Source of the DNA: an uncultured Oscillospiraceae bacterium
GTDB lineage: Bacteria; Bacillota; Clostridia; Oscillospirales; Oscillospiraceae
Length of the DNA stretch: 30,669 nt
NCBI GenBank assembly: GCA_934622035.1
Contig: CAKTVG010000027.1
Location: forward strand, 1-30,669
Reading direction: 5' to 3'
The position numbers and the translations under genes are program-made. This document shows positions 12,124 through 19,512 of the stretch, in pieces; positions within the stretch are counted from its first letter, which is position 1; the number at the start of each line of letters is the position of its first letter. The notes beneath the pieces were generated by a model. The model had not been told where the DNA came from. It made no database searches and saw only the letters and a list, made by a program, of their open reading frames with translations.

Positions 12124-12494
12124 CGCAGCAGCAGGCGCAGCCCGCCCCATAGAATGACCGCGCCGAGCGCACGGTGCAGCCAAACGGCGGACAGCCGCTT
12201 CAAAAGCAGCCCCGCGATTACGCCGCCTGCCGCGCCGCCGATGAGATAGGGGAGCGCCTGTGCAAAATCCAGGCTGCCCTGCAAAAAATAGACGCCGACG
12301 GAGACCAGCGAGAGCGGGAGAATGATGCATACGCAGGTGGCAAAGGCCTCGTGCGCGCGCACGTCCGACAGCTTGCCCAGCAGCGGCAGCAGGAGCATGC
12401 CGCCGCCTGCGCCGAACAGGCCGTTGACGATCCCTGCGAGCGCACCGCTCAGCGCGGCGCCGAGCTTCGGTCTGGTGCGAAAGAAATGGTTCAT
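12120..12494 (-). CDS. TSUP (TauE/SafE) permease, first half-size subunit
   Basis: 124 residues with four predicted helices and the first TSUP repeat: SGALAGIVNGLFGAGGGMLLLPLL at residues 16-39, then EAFATCVCIILPLSLVSVGVYF and GAAGGVIAGLLLKRLS. It ends naturally at a TGA that overlaps the ATG of the second half, in a different frame. The pair could be a split gene caused by one frameshift. But the clean stop, ATGA junction and separate Met start look like genuine two-gene design. It lies 44 bases after tcdA, with a hairpin whose 3' arm reaches to within nine bases of the ATG. Confidence 0.85.
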   Translation of the reverse strand: MNHFFRTRPKLGAALSGALAGIVNGLFGAGGGMLLLPLLGKLSDVRAHEAFATCVCIILPLSLVSVGVYFLQGSLDFAQALPYLIGGAAGGVIAGLLLKRLSAVWLHRALGAVILWGGLRLLLR

Positions 12495-12503
12495 AAATGA
12501 TCA

Positions 12504-12533
12504 GCCCCCGGCGGAAGTATTTCCGCCGGGGGC
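12504..12533 (-). terminator. Hairpin between tcdA and the TSUP genes
   Basis: Perfect 13-bp stem GCCCCCGGCGGAA (12504-12516) with its complement (12521-12533). No U tract follows on the minus strand. The G-rich 3' arm could mask the ribosome-binding region of the TSUP gene, so it may be an attenuating or translational element rather than a full terminator. Confidence 0.5.
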
Positions 12534-12538
12534 GAATA

Positions 12539-13249
12539 TTATTCCTTGAGCAGCTGCTGCACAACGTAGCCCGCCAGCATCAGACCCGCGCAGGAGGGCA
12601 CCCAGGACACGGAGGCGGGAATGGTACGTCTGCCGGGAGGCGGCGTTTCCAGCTCCAGTGGCTTCTGCGGCACCTCCGGACTGAAAAGAACGGTATGGTG
12701 CGCAATGCCGCGTGCTTTCAGCTCACGCCGCATGATGCGGGCAAGATGGCAGCCGCTCGTCTGCGCGATGTCAGTGATGCGGAACTGTGTGGGGTCGAGC
12801 TTGTTGCCGGTTCCCATGGCGCTGACAATGGGGATATCAAGCGCCTTTGCGTTCTGGATCAGGCTCAGCTTGCAGGAAACCAGATCAATGGCATCGACGA
12901 TGAAATCATAATGCCGGTCAAAAAAGGCGTCCTTGCTTTCTTCGTTGTACAGCAGGGGGAGGGAGCGTACGGCGCAATCGGGATTGATGTCCAGCACGCG
13001 CTGTGCCATGACGTCGGATTTGCTTTGCCCGATTGAGGAGCGCAGGGCACATAGCTGGCGGTTGAGGTTGGACAGGCCGACGGTGTCGTTGTCTACCAGC
13101 GTCAGAGCGCCGATGCCGGCGCGTGCAAGAGCCTCCACGGCGTAGCTGCCGACGCCGCCGATGCCAAAAACCATGACGTGCTTTCCGGCCAGCGACTGCA
13201 CAGCAGCCTCGCCGAACATCATTTCTTCGCGGATCAGATAATCGTTCAT
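12539..13249 (-). CDS. tcdA: tRNA threonylcarbamoyladenosine dehydratase (ThiF/MoeB superfamily)
   Basis: 236 residues of the E1-like ThiF/MoeB/HesA superfamily. The nucleotide-binding glycine loop is VMVFGIGGVGSYAVEALARAG at about residues 26-46, except one base position is conservative. It is followed by LTLVDNDTVGLSNLNRQ with the ATP-contact Asp, NR and Q residues, VDAIDLVSCKLSLI, and MGTGNKLDPTQF. TcdA/CsdL adenylates and cyclises N6-threonylcarbamoyladenosine (t6A) at position 37 of ANN-reading tRNAs to ct6A. ATG 13249 has AGGAGG eight bases upstream. No promoter is evident between it and the terminator at 13282-13316. Confidence 0.9.
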   Translation of the reverse strand: MNDYLIREEMMFGEAAVQSLAGKHVMVFGIGGVGSYAVEALARAGIGALTLVDNDTVGLSNLNRQLCALRSSIGQSKSDVMAQRVLDINPDCAVRSLPLLYNEESKDAFFDRHYDFIVDAIDLVSCKLSLIQNAKALDIPIVSAMGTGNKLDPTQFRITDIAQTSGCHLARIMRRELKARGIAHHTVLFSPEVPQKPLELETPPPGRRTIPASVSWVPSCAGLMLAGYVVQQLLKE

Positions 13250-13281
13250 TACATTTTCCTCCTGCTTATCGCGCGCATTCG

Positions 13282-13316
13282 AAAGAAACGCCGGGTGCTG
13301 CTTACAGCGCCCGGCG
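13282..13316 (-). terminator. Terminator of the foldase gene
   Basis: Minus strand CGCCGGGCGCTG (13305-13316), loop TAAG, CAGCACCCGGCG (13289-13300) with one C-A mismatch, then TTTCTTT. Confidence 0.78.
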
Positions 13317-13337
13317 TTGTTATGATAGGCTTATAAA

Positions 13338-14861
13338 TCAGCTGGCGCTGGTGTTGCTCTTCAGATTGAAGACGTCGCTGATGGCATAATCGACATTGGC
13401 GTGCATTGCAGCCTTTGCGTTGTAGTCATAGGGAACGTCCTTCGTGAGAGCCTCGAACCATTCGTTCGTCAGGGCGTTGCTGACAAGCAGGTTCTTGTAA
13501 GTTTCGTCGTAGTTCAGGAACATTACGACATAGGTGCCCTCAGAGGTTTCGAAGGTCTTCGTCTCGCCGTCGGTACGCTTGCCGTTGAAGAGCCATTCGT
13601 TGACTTCCTGGTTGCTGATGGACTTATGGGTCGCCTGCGTGAAGGAATAGCTGTTCTTGTTGTCGGAGTAGGTGGTGATCAGCTTGCGGAAGTTCTCCTC
13701 GGAGGCGTCTTCCTTGAGCGAATCCTCAATGGCCTGAAGCTTCTCTGCGGCGGTCTTGGGCACGGTGGAATCACTGCTGCTGTCGGAGGAGCTGGAGGAA
13801 TCGGTGGAGTCGGTGGAATCGTTCTTGATGTAGATTTGCAGCGCGTTGACGGTTGCATAATCGTTATCGGTGCGGGAGACGAACTTTGCAACGTAGTAAA
13901 CGTTCTCGCCCTCGAACATCTTCACATCGCCCTCCTTGACGGAGCTGCCGAACATCCAGTTTGCAGCGTCTTCGCTGATGGCGGAGGTGACATAGGTCTT
14001 GCTCTGCTCGGAGTAATCGGTGATCTTTTCGCCCTGGAAGTCCTTGAGGATGGCTTCGGCGTCCGCCTTGGCGGAGGCGCGGTTCTCATCGGTGACTTCC
14101 TTGGTATTGCCGTCCTCGTCCTTCTCGGCGTAGCTGGAGGCGTTGGCGGTATAGAGCTGATAGCTCACGCGGTCAAACTCCGTGGGATCCTGGGCGTAGC
14201 GGTCGGCCAGCTCGGAATCGGAGTAGGTCTGGGACGCGATGTAAGCGGAGTAGGTCTGGGTGAGGGTGAGGAAATCGCGGTAGCTGTCAACGTCGCAGCC
14301 GCGGCCGTACATATTGGCGACGTACTTATCGGCGGTGAGGCCGTAAATTGCGGCATAGGTGCTGATGGTGGAGATCTGGGTGTCGATGTCGTCCAGCTGA
14401 TCCTGCGTCAGGGTAAAGCCGTTCTTTACGGCATCGTCATAGATGGTATAATAGTTGACGGCTCTGGTCTTGGCGCTGTCGGCAAGATAGGCTGCCCAGG
14501 TCTGAGGCTCGGCGCCCTCTTCGGTGTTGGGAACGTTCTGCTCGGTCAGGGGCGCGGAGGTATCCAGACCGATGATAGACAGATAAGAGCCGTAGCTGTT
14601 GACCAGCTCGGTGACGGTGCTGTTGAAGAAATAGTTGAATTCCACCGTGGAAATCTTATGCTCGCCGACGGTCAGGACGGTGGTCTTGTTCCAGTGGACG
14701 CGGTAAACTGCGATGCTGCCGAAGACAATCGCCATGACCAGAATCACGGCGGCGGCAAGCAGAATGCCGTCGGACAGCTTCTTTGTCTTCGAGGCGGTGT
14801 CCTTAACGGCGGACTGCGGCTCGGCAGTCATGCGCTTTTTTCTTTCGCGGGAAGCACTCAT
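13338..14861 (-). CDS. SurA/PrsA-like membrane-anchored peptidyl-prolyl isomerase family protein
   Basis: 507 residues. A basic cytoplasmic N-terminus is followed by one membrane helix (about residues 33-53) and a large extracytoplasmic part. That part has a SurA-N-like helical region (VGEHKISTVEFNYFFNSTV, then NYYTIYDDAVKNGFTLTQDQ) and parvulin/rotamase-like blocks (EKITDYSEQSKTYVTS...NWMFGSSVKEGDVKMFE and a second one near KTFETSEGTYVVMFLNYDE). A Ser/Asp/Thr-only spacer lies at about residues 344-364. The rotamase blocks are divergent, so catalysis is uncertain. The probable role is folding or stabilising exported proteins. It is monocistronic, with a clear promoter and terminator; ATG 14861 is preceded by GAGAGG. 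Confidence 0.82.
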   Translation of the reverse strand: MSASRERKKRMTAEPQSAVKDTASKTKKLSDGILLAAAVILVMAIVFGSIAVYRVHWNKTTVLTVGEHKISTVEFNYFFNSTVTELVNSYGSYLSIIGLDTSAPLTEQNVPNTEEGAEPQTWAAYLADSAKTRAVNYYTIYDDAVKNGFTLTQDQLDDIDTQISTISTYAAIYGLTADKYVANMYGRGCDVDSYRDFLTLTQTYSAYIASQTYSDSELADRYAQDPTEFDRVSYQLYTANASSYAEKDEDGNTKEVTDENRASAKADAEAILKDFQGEKITDYSEQSKTYVTSAISEDAANWMFGSSVKEGDVKMFEGENVYYVAKFVSRTDNDYATVNALQIYIKNDSTDSTDSSSSSDSSSDSTVPKTAAEKLQAIEDSLKEDASEENFRKLITTYSDNKNSYSFTQATHKSISNQEVNEWLFNGKRTDGETKTFETSEGTYVVMFLNYDETYKNLLVSNALTNEWFEALTKDVPYDYNAKAAMHANVDYAISDVFNLKSNTSAS

Positions 14862-14921
14862 AGTAAAAAACCTCTCATTCGTGGGTGGTAATCGGGAAAA
14901 CCCGAGAATATAGCATCAGTC

Positions 14922-14950
14922 ATTATAACTTGAATCGTCCCATGTTTCAA
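14922..14950 (-). promoter_or_regulatory. Promoter of the foldase gene
   Basis: Minus strand TTGAAA (14945-14950) and TATAAT (14922-14927), 17-base spacer. Confidence 0.82.
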
Positions 14951-15046
14951 GTGGAAACGGGAAAAATAGCAAAAAAAGTTTCAAACGGTTCACAGACGCT
15001 CCGTGCGTGCGGCGTGAAACGCGGCGAAGCCGGGGAAAAAGACCGT

Positions 15047-15247
15047 AAAAACCCCGCGATGGCCGTGTAGCTCCGTTTATAACCTGCACGATTAGGGCAG
15101 GTGGGTTGTCTCTCCGCTTTTTCGCTGCTTCCAACGTCCATCCTCGGTCGGAGCCGGGACGGGAGGCCTGCAATCCAAAGCAGAAGGTGCGACATCCCTG
15201 AAATAAGATGTGGGTTTAAAGGGAGCTATCACGAACCCCGCAGGGAA
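15047..15247 (-). ncRNA. ssrS: Structured RNA, probable 6S RNA
   Basis: On the minus strand about 200 bases form one long interrupted hairpin. A closing stem of some 20 pairs (15222-15245 with 15052-15074) has two mismatches and one bulge. Its imperfect pairs are G-U only in minus-strand RNA and would be A-C on the other strand, which fixes the orientation. Inside are a bubble with a small hairpin on each side (ACATC/GATGT; ACCTGC/GCAGGT) and an apical arm (CTGCTT/AAGCAG, CGTCC/GGACG). This is the closing stem, central bubble and apical stem plan of 6S RNA, which binds sigma-A RNA polymerase as a promoter mimic. The closing stem runs straight into TTTTT at 15047-15051. A weak -10 (TATTGT at 15253-15258) precedes it. 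The 6S identity is inferred from fold and size. Confidence 0.55.
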
Positions 15248-15270
15248 CTTTTACAATATTTTGCGCGTCT

Positions 15271-15570
15271 TTAGGAGAGAGAATCCTCGTCGTCGGGGAG
15301 CTCCTCGTCCTCGTACAGCGAATCCATCAGCAGCTCGTAGTCGGTTTCCAGCTCCTGCTCGTCTTCCACTGCGACCAGCAGCGGCTCGCCGTCCTCATCC
15401 GTGACGGATTTCAGAACGCTGACCTCGACCTCCTCGGCATCCTCGGGTGCGTCGGCGGGGGTGAGCGCCATGTACTCGGCGCCGTTGTAGGTGACGGTGG
15501 AGAGAATCTCCAGCTCATATTCGACGCCGTCCTCGTCCGTGATGGAAATCACATTGTATTCCTGATCCAC
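15271..15570 (-). CDS. DUF1292 domain-containing acidic protein
   Basis: 99 residues from GTG 15570, behind AAAGGAGG eight bases upstream. The open frame continues upstream, but without a supported start. The sequence MDQEYNVISITDEDGVEYELEIL is typical of DUF1292 (YrzB-like) proteins. These are strongly acidic cytoplasmic proteins of unknown function that usually lie near ruvX in Firmicutes. A TLTPADAPEDAEEVEVSVLK-like central strand region and an extremely acidic C-terminus (DSLYEDEELPDDEDSLS) are visible. The 6S-like RNA starts about 25 bases after its stop. Confidence 0.85.
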   Translation of the reverse strand: MDQEYNVISITDEDGVEYELEILSTVTYNGAEYMALTPADAPEDAEEVEVSVLKSVTDEDGEPLLVAVEDEQELETDYELLMDSLYEDEELPDDEDSLS

Positions 15571-15633
15571 TTGGACGTCCTCCTTTGTGTTATCTGCCTC
15601 TATTGTAACCTCCCCGGCGCGGAAAATCAAGAG

Positions 15634-15653
15634 AAAAACGCCGCGGCGGCGTT
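15634..15653 (-). terminator. Short GC-rich terminator after the small secreted-protein gene
   Basis: Minus strand AACGCCG (15647-15653) and CGGCGTT (15637-15643) around a 3-base loop, then TTTCTC. It overlaps the stop codon of the 82-residue gene. Confidence 0.6.
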
Positions 15654-15901
15654 CAGGAACAGAAATTTTCCAGCGCGCGGTCCAGAGCGGCGCGGTTTTC
15701 GCAGGCAAGGCCCTCCTGCAAAAGCAGCCGGTCGGCGGGAAGAAGCGCGGACACGGGCGTGTCTGTGAGGCAGTAAAGCTCACCGGCGGCCGTGACGGCG
15801 GCGACCATTCCGCCGCGCTCGACGAGGTAGTATTCCGCCGCGAGGACTGCCGGGCACAGCAGCCGGACAAGCAGCAGAAGAACGAGGATTTTTCGCCGCA
15901 T
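15653..15901 (-). CDS. Small secreted protein of unknown function
   Basis: 82 residues from ATG 15901, with GGAGG eight bases upstream. I do not recognise it. MRRKILVLLLLVRLLCPAVLA is a clear signal peptide with a likely cut after VLA, leaving about 60 residues. These contain three cysteines in the mature part (YCLTD, LACEN, NFCS) that could form disulfides. The end region ALLPADRLLLQEGLACENRAA looks helical. A terminator at its stop separates it from the DUF1292 gene. It diverges from the PBP gene, sharing an A/T-rich control region at 15902-16070. Confidence 0.65.
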   Translation of the reverse strand: MRRKILVLLLLVRLLCPAVLAAEYYLVERGGMVAAVTAAGELYCLTDTPVSALLPADRLLLQEGLACENRAALDRALENFCS

Positions 15902-15975
15902 AGCATATCCCTCCCGGCCTAGCTTGCCCCGGAAAAAGAAAAATAGTAAAATATCTGTGAAGACGCAGCAGAAGA

Positions 15976-16003
15976 TTGACAGGCGTGCTATAATAAATAA
16001 AAT
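15976..16003 (+). promoter_or_regulatory. Promoter region of the PBP-led gene set
   Basis: TTGACA at 15976-15981 with TAAAAT at 15998-16003 (16-base spacer). A TGC-extended TATAAT at 15989-15994 overlaps it, so two overlapping starts are possible. Confidence 0.68.
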
Positions 16004-16070
16004 AAAGTAAACTGGACAGGTATGCCCGCGCAGTTTGCCGGGCGACGCTTTGAATACATGGAGGTAACAC

Positions 16071-18623
16071 ATGGCAAAAGAGAAAAGACAAGAGAAGCAG
16101 CTGCATATCGCCTGGCGAATCGGCCGGGTCGTCCTGGACGTAATAGGCAAGCTGATCCTCTTTGTGCTCGGCCTGCTCGGAACGGTGATCCTGGTCTGCG
16201 CTGTGGCGGGCTTCATCTTCGCGGCAAAGCTGAAGGATTATCTGAAAACCGACGTCATCCCCGCTGCGGAAGAAAAGGCAAACTCGCTGGAGCTGGACAA
16301 TGTCTCTCTGGCGCAGACCTCGTTCATCTATTATATCGATCCCGACACGGGCGAGGAGCGAGAGCTTCAGCAGCTTCAGACGACGGAAAACCGTGTCTGG
16401 GTGTCCTATGACAAAATTCCGCAGGACATGATCAATGCGACGATCGCCATCGAGGATAAGCGCTTCCCGGAGCACCACGGCGTGGACTGGCTGAGAACGC
16501 TCTCCGCCATTGCCAACTTCGCCGGCGGCGATTCCTCCTACGGCGCATCAACCATCACGCAGCAGCTCATCAAAAACCTGACCCATGACGACGACGTGAC
16601 GGTCAACCGTAAGGTGCAGGAGATCTTCTGTGCGCTGGCCGCGGAAAAAATGTACACCAAAAACGAAATTATGGAGTGGTACCTCAACACGATTTACCTC
16701 GGCGAGGGCTGCTACGGTGTGCAGAGCGCGGCGCGCGTGTACTTTGGCAAGGACGTCTCCGAGCTGTCCACCGCCGAGTGCGCGGCGCTCATCGGTATCA
16801 CCAACAACCCCTCCCTCTATGATCCCTATATCAGTGAGAAGAACAACCGCAAGCGCCAGCTCACGATCCTCAAGGAAATGTACGATCAGGGCTATATCCT
16901 CACCGAGGAGGCCTATGACGCCGCAACGAGCGAGGAAATGTTCTTCCACAACGGCACCTATGACGAGGATACCTACACCTGCGCCGAGTGCGGCTTTGAG
17001 GGCGTGAAGGACGACTACGTTAAGGGCGACGACGGCGTCTACTACTGCCCGGAATGCGAAACGGCAAACTACTCCATCAGCGACAGCCACTACTACTCCT
17101 GGTACGTCGACGCGGTGTATAATAACGTGCTGGCGGATCTGTGCGAGAAGTACGGCTACAGCGAAAAGGCCGCGGCGATGAAGCTGATGACCGGCGGCTA
17201 TAAGATTTATTGCAATTATGACCCCAAGGCGCAGGCAATCGTTGATCAGGTCTATGAGAATCTGGAAAACGTGCCGAATACCGTCAGCCTGCAGCAGCTG
17301 CAATCCGCCATTGTCCTGATTGACAATGAGACGGGCGATATCGTCGCCATGGCGGGCGGCGTCGGAGAAAAGGAAGGCAGCCTGACGCACAACCGTGCGA
17401 CCATGAGCTTGCTTCCGACCGGCTCCTCCTTCAAGCCCATCGCGGTTTACGCCCCGGCGCTGGAGGCGGGTATCGTCACGCCGGCCACGGTCTATGAGGA
17501 TTCCTCCATGTATGACGACCGCAACTGGCCGCTCAACGACTCACGTACCTATGGCGGCCTGTGCACCGTCATGTACGGCCTGACGCGCTCTCTGAACACG
17601 ATCTCCGCCAAGACGCTCTATGACCTCGGGCTTCAGAACAGCTTCAGCTTCCTGACCGAGAAGATGGGCATCACCTCCCTGGTGACGGAAGAAACCATCG
17701 GCGGCCGCACCTTCTCCGACATCGACTATGCGCCTCTGGCGCTCGGCCAGCAGACGCACGGCGTCTCCGTCAAGGAAATGGCGCAGGCCTTTGCAACCTT
17801 CCCGAACGGCGGTGTGTTCCGCGAGGCGCGCGTGTATACCAAGGTCGTCGACCAGAACGGCAACACCATTCTTGAAAATTCGCAGGAGAGCCACACCGCC
17901 CTCGGCGAAAAGGCAAACTACTATATTAACTATATGCTCGAGGCTGCCGTTCAGGTCGGCACCGGCGGCTCTGCCGCGATGAGCGGCGTTACCGTCGCCG
18001 GCAAGACCGGCACGACCACGTCCAACCAGGACCGCTGGTTCGTCGGCTATACGCATTATTACACCGCTGCGGTCTGGTGCGGCTATGACGAGCCGGAGCA
18101 GGTCATCCTGAGCGGCTCCTATACCAACCCCGCCGTTGTGCTGTGGAAAAAGGTCATGCAGCCGCTGCACGAGGGCCTGGACAACTACGGCTTCTACCAG
18201 CCGGACGGCGTCGGCACCTATGAGATTTGCGCCGACTGCGGCCAGCTTGCCGACGAGGCCTGCGCAAAGGACGTCCGTGAGAACAATCAGAACCGCGTGA
18301 CGAAAATCAAGCTCTTCTATTCCGATGCGCCTACGGCAAAGTGCACTTGCCATACGCTTGTGAGCATCTGCGAGGAAAGCGGAAAGATCGCCAACGAATA
18401 CTGCTACCTCGCCGAGGGCAATACCATCACCGAGGTCGGCAAACTGATTTACAACGAGGACTGGAAGGTCAACAAGGACGCGGACTTTGTCTACAATCCC
18501 GAGGACGAGGACGCCGTCTGCAAGCTGCATACGAAGGACAACACCAAGCCCAGCGAGCCGTCCAAGCCGACGGACCCGACCGAGCCGACGACGCCGGTCA
18601 CGCCGGTGATTCCCTGGCATTAA
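16071..18623 (+). CDS. Class A penicillin-binding protein (PBP1A type) with a zinc-ribbon insertion
   Basis: 850 residues. A short basic N-terminus and one membrane helix (about 28-52) precede a GT51 glycosyltransferase domain, with IEDKRFPEHHGVD (Glu128) and GASTITQQLIKNL (158-170). The penicillin-binding transpeptidase has SSFK with Ser452, SLN at 507-509 and KTG at 645-647. Together they polymerise lipid II and cross-link peptidoglycan outside the membrane. Between the domains lies an unusual CxxC-x18-CxxC module (Cys304, 307, 326, 329) resembling a zinc ribbon. After the transpeptidase come a Cys-containing region (ICADCGQLADEAC, KCTCHTL, ICEESGKIANEYC) and a Pro/Thr tail. GGAGGT precedes ATG 16071. 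Confidence 0.95.
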   Translation: MAKEKRQEKQLHIAWRIGRVVLDVIGKLILFVLGLLGTVILVCAVAGFIFAAKLKDYLKTDVIPAAEEKANSLELDNVSLAQTSFIYYIDPDTGEERELQQLQTTENRVWVSYDKIPQDMINATIAIEDKRFPEHHGVDWLRTLSAIANFAGGDSSYGASTITQQLIKNLTHDDDVTVNRKVQEIFCALAAEKMYTKNEIMEWYLNTIYLGEGCYGVQSAARVYFGKDVSELSTAECAALIGITNNPSLYDPYISEKNNRKRQLTILKEMYDQGYILTEEAYDAATSEEMFFHNGTYDEDTYTCAECGFEGVKDDYVKGDDGVYYCPECETANYSISDSHYYSWYVDAVYNNVLADLCEKYGYSEKAAAMKLMTGGYKIYCNYDPKAQAIVDQVYENLENVPNTVSLQQLQSAIVLIDNETGDIVAMAGGVGEKEGSLTHNRATMSLLPTGSSFKPIAVYAPALEAGIVTPATVYEDSSMYDDRNWPLNDSRTYGGLCTVMYGLTRSLNTISAKTLYDLGLQNSFSFLTEKMGITSLVTEETIGGRTFSDIDYAPLALGQQTHGVSVKEMAQAFATFPNGGVFREARVYTKVVDQNGNTILENSQESHTALGEKANYYINYMLEAAVQVGTGGSAAMSGVTVAGKTGTTTSNQDRWFVGYTHYYTAAVWCGYDEPEQVILSGSYTNPAVVLWKKVMQPLHEGLDNYGFYQPDGVGTYEICADCGQLADEACAKDVRENNQNRVTKIKLFYSDAPTAKCTCHTLVSICEESGKIANEYCYLAEGNTITEVGKLIYNEDWKVNKDADFVYNPEDEDAVCKLHTKDNTKPSEPSKPTDPTEPTTPVTPVIPWH

Positions 18624-18635
18624 GAGGAAAATAGC

Positions 18636-19502
18636 ATGTGGAAAGCGGATCAATGGAAAGACTATGAGGTGCTTGACACCTCCGACGGGGAAAAGCTGGA
18701 GCGCTGGGGAAGGTACTTTCTCGTGCGCCCGGACCCGCAAGTCATCTGGTTTACCCCAAAGACCGACCGCCGCTGGCGGGAATATGACGCGCGCTACGCC
18801 CGCTCCTCCACGGGCGGCGGGCAGTGGTCGCGCAATAAGCTCCCCGAGCGCTGGCAGATTCACTACCGTGAGCTGACCTTCAACGTCAAGCCCATGAATT
18901 TCAAGCACACGGGCGTTTTCCCGGAGCAGGCGGCGAACTGGGACTTTATTGACACTGCGATTCGCACCGCCGGGCGTCCGGTCAGCGTGCTGAATCTCTT
19001 CGCCTACACCGGCGGCGCAACGCTTGCCGCCGCTGCGGCGGGCGCGTCGGTGTGCCATGTGGATGCGGCGAAGGGCATGGTCGCCTGGGCAAAGGAAAAC
19101 GCCGCCTCCTCCGGACTGAGCGAAGCACCCATCCGCTGGATCGTGGACGATTGCGCCAAGTTCGTCGAGCGCGAGATCAAGCGCGGCCGCCGCTATGACG
19201 CGGTGATTATGGATCCGCCGTCCTATGGGCGCGGCCCCTCGGGCGAAATCTGGAAGCTGGAGAAGGATCTGTATCCCTTTTTGAAGCTGGTCTGCGGCGT
19301 TCTGTCGGAGAATCCCGTCTTCTTTATTATTAATTCTTACACAACCGGGCTGGCGCCCTCCGTGCTGACCTGCCTGCTGGACACCCTGATTACCCCGCGC
19401 TTCGGCGGACACACCGAGTCGGAGGAGCTGGGGCTGCCCGTGACAAATTCCGGACTGGTTCTGCCCTGCGGCGCGACCGGACGCTGGATCGCCGGAGATT
19501 GA
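18636..19502 (+). CDS. Class I SAM-dependent rRNA methyltransferase (RlmI/RlmK-like)
   Basis: 288 residues of the Methyltrans_SAM family. The Rossmann SAM-binding motif is VLNLFAYTGGATLAAAAAG (about residues 121-139), with the acidic end CHVDAAKG. IVDDCAKFV follows, and the catalytic DPPSYGRGP lies near residue 194. FVKPMNFKHTGVFPEQ-type sequence before the motif, ending in FPEQ, matches RlmI/RlmK C-terminal domains. The PUA domain of RlmI is missing. The likely substrate is 23S rRNA, but the site is not known. It begins 12 bases after the PBP stop and ends 10 bases before ecfA1, so it is within the same transcription unit. Confidence 0.87.
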   Translation: MWKADQWKDYEVLDTSDGEKLERWGRYFLVRPDPQVIWFTPKTDRRWREYDARYARSSTGGGQWSRNKLPERWQIHYRELTFNVKPMNFKHTGVFPEQAANWDFIDTAIRTAGRPVSVLNLFAYTGGATLAAAAAGASVCHVDAAKGMVAWAKENAASSGLSEAPIRWIVDDCAKFVEREIKRGRRYDAVIMDPPSYGRGPSGEIWKLEKDLYPFLKLVCGVLSENPVFFIINSYTTGLAPSVLTCLLDTLITPRFGGHTESEELGLPVTNSGLVLPCGATGRWIAGD

Positions 19503-19512
19503 AAGGAACTGC

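Noticed and set aside
13401..14891. 496-codon plus-strand frame opposite the foldase
   Set aside because: The translation is Gly/Val-biased without domains, and it is antisense to a gene with a consensus promoter, ribosome-binding site, membrane helix and terminator.
15047..15247. Reading the structured RNA as SRP RNA because it contains GGAAGCAGC
   Set aside because: The rest of the SRP helix 8 signature (GTCAGG facing the GGAA loop) is absent, and the motif is in a paired arm (AAGCAG with CTGCTT), not a tetraloop context.
15587..15922. Plus-strand frame of 111 codons opposite the small secreted protein
   Set aside because: No ribosome-binding site or domain, while the minus-strand frame has a site, signal peptide and terminator.
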